Assembly (NCBI GenBank): GCA_019683625.1
Contig: JADGHY010000003.1
Coordinates: 1-26,588 of the forward strand
Source of the DNA: Thermoflavifilum sp.
Lineage (GTDB): Bacteria; Bacteroidota; Bacteroidia; Chitinophagales; Chitinophagaceae
Direction of reading: 5' to 3'
DNA: 26,588 nucleotides
Every line of letters begins with the position of its first letter. Within the stretch, counting starts at the first letter, position 1. Below are positions 16,198-23,590 of the stretch, piece after piece. Below the pieces are notes generated by a model that had not been told where the DNA came from, did not search any database, and saw only the letters and a program-made list of their open reading frames with translations. The translations under genes and the position numbers were made by a program.

Positions 16198-18039
16198 ATG
16201 CGAAATGTTTTGTGGGTGTTGCGGTATTTGAAAAAACACGTGCAGGGCATTGTATTGTATTTTGTTTTCAACCTGTTATCCATTGTGTTTTCCCTGATTT
16301 CGCTCACCATGTTGATTCCTTTTCTGTCGCTCATTTTTGGGAAAACGCAACCTGTATACACCAAACCTGTTTTCAATCTGTCTTCCACGGGTTTAATCCA
16401 ACTGTTCAACTATTATCTTACCCAGGTAATTGAAGCGTATGGCAAATCTTACGCTATCGGATTGATTTGTTTGGTGGTGATTGCAGCCATTTTGCTTAAA
16501 AATTTGTTTCTGTATGGCGCATCATTCATCAGTACACCTATCCGCAACGGAATTTTGATGGATATCCGGCGGGATTTGTTTAATCATGTGCTGGCGCTGC
16601 CTATCGGGTATTTTTCCGAAGAAAAAAAGGCAGATATCCTCAGCCGAATGACCAATGACGTGCAGGAGATTGAGGTCTCAATCATCAGCTTTCTGGAAAG
16701 TGCGTTTCGCGATCCGTTTACGGTGCTGATTTATTTCTGCACGCTGTTGATCCTGAGTCCTCAGCTTACCTTGTTCCTGGTGGTGCTGTTACCCATAGCA
16801 GGGTTAATCATTGGCCGGATCAGCAAGTCGCTCAAGCGGCATTCCAATGCAGGACAGCAAAGACTTAGCAACCTGCTGGCAATCATGGATGAGACTATCA
16901 CAGGGCTGCGCATTGTAAAGGCGTTCAATGCCGAACGGCATCAGCAAATCAAGTTCCAATACGAAAATCATCAGCTATTTCGCCTGAAAAACCGGATCAA
17001 CCGCCGGCGTGATTTAGCTTCTCCTCTTTCGGAATTTTTAGGTGTGGTGGTGCTTTGTGTGGTTTTATTTTTTGGCGGACAGCTTGCTTTATCCAATCCT
17101 CCTGTGGTAAGCGCAGATGTGTTTATTGCTTACATTGCTATTTTTTCCCAGATCATTAATCCCCTGAAATCCTTTTCCACTACTTCATACAATATCCAGA
17201 AAGGCCGGGCCAGTGCCGAACGCATTCAGCAAATTCTTGCCACGCCCATCACCGTGGTGGAAAAGCCGGATGCATTGCCGATTCATAGCTTTGAACAATG
17301 TATTGAATTTCGCAACGTAAGTTTTCGCTACCGCGACCAACTTGTTCTCGACCAGATTTCCCTGACCATTCCCAAAGGCAAGACCATCGCTATTGTGGGG
17401 GCATCCGGAGCCGGAAAATCTACTCTGGTTGATCTTATTCCCCGTTTTCACGATGTCACGGAAGGAGAGATTTTAATTGATGGCATTAACATCAAAGACT
17501 ATCGGCTGCAGGATTTGCGCAAGCTGATGGGTATTGTGACTCAAGAACCCATTTTGTTTAACGACACTATTGCCAATAACATTGCCCTTGGCGCCACGAG
17601 TGAGGTGCGGGAAGAAGATATTGTGGCGGCTGCCCAGGTGGCAAATGCCCATCATTTTATCATGCAGAAAGAACAAGGCTATGCCACCAATGTGGGCGAT
17701 AGAGGCATTAAACTAAGTGGCGGGGAAAAACAGCGCATTACTATAGCCCGTGCAGTGTTGAAAAATCCGCCTATATTGATTCTGGATGAAGCCACTTCTT
17801 CCCTGGATACCGAAAGTGAAAAACTTGTACAGGAGGCCATTCAGCGGCTCATGAAGCACCGAACCAGCATCATTGTTGCGCATAGGCTTTCCACCATCCA
17901 ACATGCCGACGAGATCTATGTGCTTAGCAATGGCCGCATCGTGGAACATGGTTCGCACGATGAGCTGATGGCCGCAGACGGAACCTATCGGAGACTAATC
18001 CGGATGCAACAGATTGGCCTGCCGGCCGGAGAGGCTTAA
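16198..18039 (+). CDS. MsbA-like ABC exporter (fused membrane and ATPase domains)
   Basis: The 613-residue protein is a half-size type IV ABC exporter acting as a homodimer in the inner membrane. Six membrane segments occupy residues 15-330. The ATPase domain follows: Walker A GASGAGKST (about 401-409), Q-loop TQEPILF, signature LSGGEKQR (about 506-513), Walker B PILILDEATSSLD and the switch His in IVAHRLST. The overall pattern, including YFSEEKKADILSRMTNDVQEIE cut here to DILSRMTNDVQEIE, is that of the MsbA lipid A flippase group, and MsbA is essential in most Gram-negative bacteria. A multidrug exporter cannot be excluded. No kinase gene such as lpxK is adjacent. The stop codon overlaps that of the convergent dksA-like gene (TTAA). 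Confidence 0.9.
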   Translation: MRNVLWVLRYLKKHVQGIVLYFVFNLLSIVFSLISLTMLIPFLSLIFGKTQPVYTKPVFNLSSTGLIQLFNYYLTQVIEAYGKSYAIGLICLVVIAAILLKNLFLYGASFISTPIRNGILMDIRRDLFNHVLALPIGYFSEEKKADILSRMTNDVQEIEVSIISFLESAFRDPFTVLIYFCTLLILSPQLTLFLVVLLPIAGLIIGRISKSLKRHSNAGQQRLSNLLAIMDETITGLRIVKAFNAERHQQIKFQYENHQLFRLKNRINRRRDLASPLSEFLGVVVLCVVLFFGGQLALSNPPVVSADVFIAYIAIFSQIINPLKSFSTTSYNIQKGRASAERIQQILATPITVVEKPDALPIHSFEQCIEFRNVSFRYRDQLVLDQISLTIPKGKTIAIVGASGAGKSTLVDLIPRFHDVTEGEILIDGINIKDYRLQDLRKLMGIVTQEPILFNDTIANNIALGATSEVREEDIVAAAQVANAHHFIMQKEQGYATNVGDRGIKLSGGEKQRITIARAVLKNPPILILDEATSSLDTESEKLVQEAIQRLMKHRTSIIVAHRLSTIQHADEIYVLSNGRIVEHGSHDELMAADGTYRRLIRMQQIGLPAGEA

Positions 18040-18806
18040 CTGCCTTTGCTTAAAGCCTTCTTGGCTTCTATGCTGAGGGTAGCATGGGGTACGGCACGCA
18101 GGCGAGCCTTGTCGATGAGCTTGCCTGTTACGCGGCAAATACCATAAGTCTTGTTTTCAATCCGCACTAAAGCCTTTTCCAGATGATCGATGAACTGGAT
18201 CTGCCGGCTGGCCATCTGGTTTAACTGCTCCCGTTCTAAAGTGCCTGAACCATCTTCCATGCTCATGTATTTATTTTCCGTGTCTTCCGTACCCATTTCA
18301 TCTTTGCGGGTGATGAGGCCTTGCAGATAAGCCAGTTCCTGGCGGGCGGCTTCTAATTTTTTGAGGATGAGTTCCTTAAATTCCTGGAGTTCGGCGTCGC
18401 TATAGCGATAGACTGGCCCGCTATGTTGACCCGGCTGGTCCAGAACCGATTTTTCAAATTCCGGTTGGTAAACAATGTCGGCTCTTTCTTCTTTTTCGGA
18501 AGCGGCGGGTTGGGATGAGGCTGCTGATAAGCTTTTCGGTTGGGATGCAGCAGAGGCAGCCTTAGTGCTTTTTGCCTTGCTGGATGCTAAAGCTTTTTTA
18601 TTGGTGGCTTCTGCCGAAGCCTTGGTTTTTTTCCCGGCTTTGGCATCCGTTTTTTCAGCCGCTGATGAACTTGTTTTGGCTGTTACCTTCTTTTTCTCTT
18701 CGGTAGCCTTTCTTGAAGCGGCCGTTGCCTGTACCGTTTTAGATGCGGTTTTACGGGCCTGGCTTTGCTTTTTTTCGTCTTGAGTTGTTTTTTTCTGGAT
18801 TGCCAT
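18036..18806 (-). CDS. TraR/DksA-family protein with long lysine/alanine-rich N-terminal tail
   Basis: This 256-residue protein has two parts. Residues 1-110 are low-complexity and rich in Lys, Ala, Ser and Thr, resembling a histone-H1-like nucleic-acid-binding tail. Residues 135-250 are DksA-like: a long helical hairpin with FKELILKKLEAARQELAYLQ, then YGICRVTGKLIDKARLRAVP. In classical DksA the end is a four-cysteine zinc finger and the hairpin tip carries DxxDxA. Here only Cys224 remains, the second CxxC reads LSIEAK, and the tip reads MEDGSGTLEREQL. RNA polymerase control by the usual tip mechanism is therefore doubtful. It starts 4 bp after the ileS stop, so it is probably expressed from the ileS transcript. 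Confidence 0.88.
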   Translation of the reverse strand: MAIQKKTTQDEKKQSQARKTASKTVQATAASRKATEEKKKVTAKTSSSAAEKTDAKAGKKTKASAEATNKKALASSKAKSTKAASAASQPKSLSAASSQPAASEKEERADIVYQPEFEKSVLDQPGQHSGPVYRYSDAELQEFKELILKKLEAARQELAYLQGLITRKDEMGTEDTENKYMSMEDGSGTLEREQLNQMASRQIQFIDHLEKALVRIENKTYGICRVTGKLIDKARLRAVPHATLSIEAKKALSKGS

Positions 18807-18810
18807 ATGC

Positions 18811-21800
18811 TTAGCGGGTTTTTTGAAGGTGAACGGTTAAAGGCACTTCATTTACTTCAATCAAACTACCATGCTGAATATGCGGAACAATTTCCAGTCG
18901 GTCTGCCAAAATTTCGGTGCAAATATACTTATAAAGATAGGAATCGTTCAGCACGGGACGAATAAGGTCATGATCGGCAATTTGCACCTGGATGCGATCG
19001 GTAACTTCCAGGCCCGATTCTTTTCTAAGCCTTTGAATACGGTTGACCAGCTCCCGGGCATGGCCTTCTTTTTCCAGTTCGGGCGTAACCGTAATGTCGA
19101 GGGCCACCGTCAGATTTCCTTTGTTTGCCGTCATCCAGCCAGGGATATCTTCGGGTACAATGTCCACTTCTTCAGGAAGAATGGCAACCAGTTCCTGAGC
19201 CGTTTCACCCGGTCGGGCGAGCTGGTCGCCTACAAAAGGCAGGCTGAGAGGTTTACCCTGTTTAAGTTGAAGGATATGCTCCTGATCCAATTCCTGTAAA
19301 TATTGGGTAACGGCCTTCATTTTCTTGCCCAGCTTATTACCCAGGGCCTTGAAATTCGGTTTTACGCGATATTGGATACCCGATTCGCTCACGTAGGCTA
19401 TTTCTTTGACGTTGACTTCGGCCTTGATCAAGGATTCTACGGCCTGAAGCTGCTGTTTCATCCGGTTGTCCACGATGGGGATTAACACCTTACGCAATGG
19501 CTGACGCACCTTGATGTTTACCTTTTTGCGAAGGGAAAGGATCAAAGAAGTGATATCCTGTGCCAGCTGCATTTGTTCCTCCAGTTCCGGACGGCTAAGG
19601 CTGGCATCAAAACGGGGAAAGTCGGCCAGGTGAACAGAAGAAATACCCAGTCGGCCGGTAACCTGGTTAAGGTTGCAAAACAGCCAGTCAGCAAAAAAAG
19701 GAGCAATGGGTGCCATTAGCATCGAGATGGTTTCCAGGCATTCGTAGAGGGTCTGATAGGCCGATTCTTTGTCGGCCGCATCCTCTTGCTGCCCATTATC
19801 GCTCGGGCGCAAGGGTTTCCAAAACCTGCGCCGGCAAAGCCGCACATACCAGTTACTTAGCTGTTCAATAACAAAATCTTCAATGTATCGGCCGGCCGCC
19901 GTGGGCTCGTAATCGTCAAATGCCTCATTTACCTTGGCTACCAGGGTGTTCAAAGCCGAAATGATCCATTGATCTATGGCCGGACGCTGTGCCACAGGCA
20001 CGGGATTACCCGAATAGGTGAAACCATCGATATTGGCATAGAGGGCAAAAAATTGGTAAGTATTGTAGAGGGTGCCAAAAAATTTGCGCTGGGCTTCGCG
20101 GATACCCTCCACATCAAAACGCAGATTATCCCAAGGCGAGGCATTGGTAATCAAATACCATCGGGTGGCATCAGCACCGAAAGACTGAATGGTTTCAAAG
20201 GGATCTACCACATTTCCCAGGCGCTTGCTCATCTTGTTGCCGTGCTTGTCCAACACCAATCCATTCGACACAACCGTGCGGAAGGCCAGGCCAGGATAGC
20301 GTTCGTCATCGGCCGGGAAGCCCTGCCTGCGAAGTTCTTCCTGGATTTCTTCTTTCAGCAATGCACTAATGGCATGTAAAGTGTAAAACCAGCCACGGGT
20401 TTGATCAACCCCCTCACAGATAAAGTCGGCTGGATAGTTCTGGGCAAAAGTTTCTACATTTTCGAATGGGAAATGCCACTGGGCAAAAGGCATAGCCCCA
20501 CTGTCGAACCACACATCCACCAGATCGGGCACCCGATACATGGGTTTCCCGGTGTCGCTTAACAGCACAATTTCATCTACAAAAGGCTTGTGGAGATCAA
20601 AAGTTGTGGTTTCTTGGAGATATTCCGGTTTATTCAGGGCAGCAGCCTTTTTGATTTCAGCTTTTAATTCGGCAATAGAGCCAATGCATTTTTCTTCTGC
20701 GCCGTCTTCGCTGCGCCAGATCGGCAGAGGGGTTCCCCAAAACCGGCTCCGGCTCAGATTCCAGTCCACAATATTTTCCAGCCAGTTGCCAAATCGGCCT
20801 TCACCGGTGCTGGCAGGCTTCCAGCGGATGCGCTTGTTCAGCTCCACCATCCGATCTTTTAACGCAGTCGTCCGGATAAACCAGGCCTGTAACGGATAAT
20901 ACAAAACAGGTTTATCGGTACGCCAGCAATGCGGATAACTGTGCTCATATTTTTCAATCCGGAAAGCCAGCCCTCTGGCCTTTAACCAGTTGCACAGGTC
21001 CACATTCACATCCTGATAATGAGGGTCGTCCTTGTAATTTTTCACGTAACGGCCGCTGAATTCGCCCACGCCTTCAATGAACTTTCCTTCCTTATCAACC
21101 AGCACCAGCATGCCCAATCCATATTGCTTGCCCACCCTGAAGTCGTCGGCCCCAAAGGCCGGAGCAGTATGTACAATACCCGTACCTTCATCGGTTGTAA
21201 CGAAGTCACCCGTCACGATACGGAAAGGATCACCTCCCGCCTTTTCGGGACGATTGGCTTCAAAGGGCATCAGTTGCTCATAATACAATCCATGCAATTC
21301 TGCCCCACTGAAAGTGGTGAGCTCCTTCCAGGGGGATTGAATCTTGCGGTGGTTGTCTTGCACAAAAGCTGTGGATTCAATATCTCCGGGCTGGGGTGGG
21401 GCAAAATATTCACCAATTTTATCTTTTGCCAGAATCACATGAACCACCTCGTGGGTATAGGGGTGGCGGGTGCGGATGAGGCTATAGGTAAAATGCGGCC
21501 CGACTGTTAATCCCAGGTTGGATGGCAGGGTCCATGGTGTGGTAGTCCAGGCCAGGCAAAACACCTGTTCCTGTTCTGGGGGAAATGCCACCGCATGTTG
21601 TTGCCGGTAAGCTGCAATGGCATCTTGGATTCGCTTCCATGCCGGATGTCCGGCGTTGCGGCTGTCGGCCAGCCTGAACATGGCCACCACACTGGCATCC
21701 TTCACCATCTTGTACGTGCCGGGCTGATTGAGTTCATGAGAGCTTAATCCTGTCCCGGCAGCCGGAGAATAAGGCTGGATGCTAATACTTTCATAAAGCA

Positions 21801-22326
21801 GGCCTTTGTCGTACAGTTTCTTCAGCAGCCACCAAAGGGTTTCAATATAATTCGTTTCGAAAGTAATATAGGGATGCGCTAAATCCACCCAGTAGCCCAT
21901 TTGCCGGGTGAGTTCTTCCCATTTGTCTTTATAGCGAAGCACAGCTTCGCGGCAGCGCTGGTTGTATGCTTCTACCGAAATCTTCTTTCCGATATCGGCT
22001 TTGGAAATACCCAGCTCCTGCTCTACCCCTAATTCTACCGGTAAGCCATGGGTATCCCAGCCGCTTTTGCGTTTCACCTGAAATCCCTTCATAGTTTGAT
22101 AGCGGCATACCAGATCTTTTAGCGTGCGGGAAATCACATGATGGATGCCCGGCAATCCGTTTGCTGAAGGCGGACCTTCATAGAACACGAACGATGGTGA
22201 GCCCTCCCGCTGAGCAATACTCTGCTCAAAGGTTTTTTCCTGTTCCCAGCGTTTGCGCACTTCCTGTTCAAAAGCCGGAAGATTTAGCTGCGCATATTCC
22301 GGATATTTTTTTGCCTGTGTTCCCAT
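18811..22326 (-). CDS. ileS: isoleucyl-tRNA synthetase, IleRS2-like with GXHH signature
   Basis: IleRS charges tRNA-Ile in the cytoplasm. With the ATG at 22326 it has 1171 residues. An upstream in-frame start at 22413 adds 29 residues unlike the family. The N-terminus (KKYPEYAQLNLPAFEQEVRK, core LNLPAFEQEV) and GPPSANGLPGIHHVISRT fit the eukaryote-like type 2 branch. The class I HXGH motif is replaced by G60-I61-H62-H63. The editing domain (about 210-420), KMSKR motif (about 698-702), anticodon-binding domain and a C-terminal extension follow. No zinc-finger C-terminus of the type 1 branch is seen. The dksA-like gene follows after 4 bp. Confidence 0.96.
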   Translation of the reverse strand: MGTQAKKYPEYAQLNLPAFEQEVRKRWEQEKTFEQSIAQREGSPSFVFYEGPPSANGLPGIHHVISRTLKDLVCRYQTMKGFQVKRKSGWDTHGLPVELGVEQELGISKADIGKKISVEAYNQRCREAVLRYKDKWEELTRQMGYWVDLAHPYITFETNYIETLWWLLKKLYDKGLLYESISIQPYSPAAGTGLSSHELNQPGTYKMVKDASVVAMFRLADSRNAGHPAWKRIQDAIAAYRQQHAVAFPPEQEQVFCLAWTTTPWTLPSNLGLTVGPHFTYSLIRTRHPYTHEVVHVILAKDKIGEYFAPPQPGDIESTAFVQDNHRKIQSPWKELTTFSGAELHGLYYEQLMPFEANRPEKAGGDPFRIVTGDFVTTDEGTGIVHTAPAFGADDFRVGKQYGLGMLVLVDKEGKFIEGVGEFSGRYVKNYKDDPHYQDVNVDLCNWLKARGLAFRIEKYEHSYPHCWRTDKPVLYYPLQAWFIRTTALKDRMVELNKRIRWKPASTGEGRFGNWLENIVDWNLSRSRFWGTPLPIWRSEDGAEEKCIGSIAELKAEIKKAAALNKPEYLQETTTFDLHKPFVDEIVLLSDTGKPMYRVPDLVDVWFDSGAMPFAQWHFPFENVETFAQNYPADFICEGVDQTRGWFYTLHAISALLKEEIQEELRRQGFPADDERYPGLAFRTVVSNGLVLDKHGNKMSKRLGNVVDPFETIQSFGADATRWYLITNASPWDNLRFDVEGIREAQRKFFGTLYNTYQFFALYANIDGFTYSGNPVPVAQRPAIDQWIISALNTLVAKVNEAFDDYEPTAAGRYIEDFVIEQLSNWYVRLCRRRFWKPLRPSDNGQQEDAADKESAYQTLYECLETISMLMAPIAPFFADWLFCNLNQVTGRLGISSVHLADFPRFDASLSRPELEEQMQLAQDITSLILSLRKKVNIKVRQPLRKVLIPIVDNRMKQQLQAVESLIKAEVNVKEIAYVSESGIQYRVKPNFKALGNKLGKKMKAVTQYLQELDQEHILQLKQGKPLSLPFVGDQLARPGETAQELVAILPEEVDIVPEDIPGWMTANKGNLTVALDITVTPELEKEGHARELVNRIQRLRKESGLEVTDRIQVQIADHDLIRPVLNDSYLYKYICTEILADRLEIVPHIQHGSLIEVNEVPLTVHLQKTR

Positions 22327-22359
22327 GAAATGCCAGTCAAATTTGATCAAAAAGGGATG

Positions 22360-22367
22360 CAAAAATA
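22360..22367 (-). promoter_or_regulatory. candidate -7 element of ileS
   Basis: On the minus strand this reads TATTTTTG, a perfect TAnnTTTG, 34 bp before the chosen ileS ATG. A transcript starting here would exclude the upstream in-frame start at 22413, which supports the shorter protein. No -33 TTG at normal spacing is visible. A second perfect element, TAGTTTTG, lies at 22475-22482 and could be an alternative. Confidence 0.4.
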
Positions 22368-22510
22368 CAACAAAATGCCCGTCGGCTGCTTTCAGGAAGG
22401 GGTAAATATACATTCGCCCCGGACAAGCCAGGGCGGATGCAGGAGATCAGCATGAGCGATAAAAGTAGGATATGCAAAACTAATTTCCGGAACAGGAGGC
22501 TTGCTATCGG

Positions 22511-22542
22511 ATCGGGAAAAATTATCCCCGCAATCGGGAAAA
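22511..22542. repeat. 10-bp direct repeats between araC-family gene and ileS
   Basis: ATCGGGAAAA occurs at 22511-22520 and again at 22533-22542, a period of 22 bp, or about two helical turns. This is the arrangement often seen for AraC-family half-sites, and the pair lies 5 bp past the AraC-family stop codon. It is about 190 bp before ileS, so a control role is speculative. The rest of the 220-bp gap holds the two candidate ileS -7 elements. Confidence 0.35.
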
Positions 22543-22546
22543 TTCC

Positions 22547-23473
22547 TTAGCGGATCAGTTCACAAGGTTTCAAGCCAGTGTATTTTTTGAATGCGGTACT
22601 GAAATGAGAAATACAGGAATAGCCCATCCGGGAAGCGACTTCCGACACAGAAAGCCCTTGTTCATAGAGCAATTGGCGTGCTTTTTCCATGCGCTCCCGT
22701 TGGAAATAATCGTAAATAGTAGTTCCAAAAATTTCTTTAAAGCCTTTTTTCAGGTAACATTCGTTCATGGCCACCTTGCGGGAAAGCTCCCGAATGGTGA
22801 GGGGTTCATCCAAATGTTGCAACATGATGTCGCGTACCTGAAAGATTTTCTGTCGGTCTTCGGGATGGGTCAGAAAACGAGGCTTGGTTTTGCGCGGGGT
22901 AATCTGGCGAATTTGTTCACGGGAAAGCACCAGCAATTCCAGCGCTTTGCTCTGAACATACAATTGCTCGTCCAATCCTTCGTATGGGTGATGCAACAGA
23001 TGATGCAACAAGCTGGTGATGCGGGTATTCACCTGTACAGGCTTCCAGACAATGGCTTTCCCGGAAGCTGAAGGAAATTCCATTCCCGGCCAGGCTTCCC
23101 AGGCTTCATCGGCCCCAAAGAATACGGGAGAAAAGCTAATGGAAATCATTTCTGCCGTGGAATGGCTATGCAAACAGTCTTCTTCGCGATGGGGGGAAGT
23201 ACACAAGCTGCCTTTGCAGCCGGCAAATGCACAATAGCGGCGCCCTGGAATACAATATTTCAATTCAATAGCCGAAGGCTTAGACGCCGACCCGGTAACA
23301 TGATACAAAATTGCTCCTGCAGCCTGAGGCTCTCCTTCGGCCCAAAGATATCTGCTCACCTGAATCTGCACATGATCTCCAGCCCGAAATTCCCTGTCCG
23401 ACAAGCGTTCCAGCCGCCTATCTCCCAGCTGGCTCATGCCGGTTTGCTGAAAAAACTGCAGTGCCTGATCCAT
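22547..23473 (-). CDS. AraC-family transcriptional regulator with a cysteine-rich sensor domain
   Basis: The 308-residue DNA-binding protein has a C-terminal double helix-turn-helix (about 205-308). The first HTH lies around TIRELSRKVAMNECYLKKGF, and the second around LSVSEVASRMGYSCISHFST, followed by FKKYTGLKPCELIR. The N-terminal half is a sensor without a match I recognise. It contains C74-x6-C81-x4-C86-x4-C91-x8-C100 with nearby H95, H102 and H104, possibly a metal or redox site. I chose the ATG at 23473 over one nine codons upstream because a perfect -7 element ends 7 bp before it. The gene is divergent from gyrB with 117 bp between starts. No iron-uptake or other likely target gene is adjacent. 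Confidence 0.88.
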   Translation of the reverse strand: MDQALQFFQQTGMSQLGDRRLERLSDREFRAGDHVQIQVSRYLWAEGEPQAAGAILYHVTGSASKPSAIELKYCIPGRRYCAFAGCKGSLCTSPHREEDCLHSHSTAEMISISFSPVFFGADEAWEAWPGMEFPSASGKAIVWKPVQVNTRITSLLHHLLHHPYEGLDEQLYVQSKALELLVLSREQIRQITPRKTKPRFLTHPEDRQKIFQVRDIMLQHLDEPLTIRELSRKVAMNECYLKKGFKEIFGTTIYDYFQRERMEKARQLLYEQGLSVSEVASRMGYSCISHFSTAFKKYTGLKPCELIR

Positions 23474-23479
23474 AATATG

Positions 23480-23487
23480 CAAAGATA
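23480..23487 (-). promoter_or_regulatory. -7 element of the araC-family gene, probable leaderless start
   Basis: On the minus strand this reads TATCTTTG, a perfect TAnnTTTG, ending 6 bp before the ATG at 23473. Transcription in Bacteroidota begins about 4-7 nt after this element, which falls at or next to the start codon. No -33 TTG at normal spacing is present, as might suit an activator-dependent promoter. Confidence 0.5.
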
Positions 23488-23553
23488 GGATAATCAACAT
23501 TCTGGCGCTGATTTTATCTGCTCCGGCATACCCATTTTTTGGCCAATTTTGTG

Positions 23554-23561
23554 TAATTTTG
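23554..23561 (+). promoter_or_regulatory. -7 element of gyrB
   Basis: TAATTTTG is a perfect TAnnTTTG, 29 bp before the gyrB ATG. The nearest upstream TTG (23539-23541) is 12 nt away, less than the usual 17-23. It also lies in the 8-bp palindrome TTGGCCAA (23539-23546). Confidence 0.5.
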
Positions 23562-23590
23562 TCTTTTCATAAAACCTCGGATCATTCAAC

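Noticed and set aside
22327..22546. T-box leader before ileS
   Set aside because: No T-box sequence, specifier stem or terminator/antiterminator pair is visible, and such leaders are not typical of Bacteroidota.
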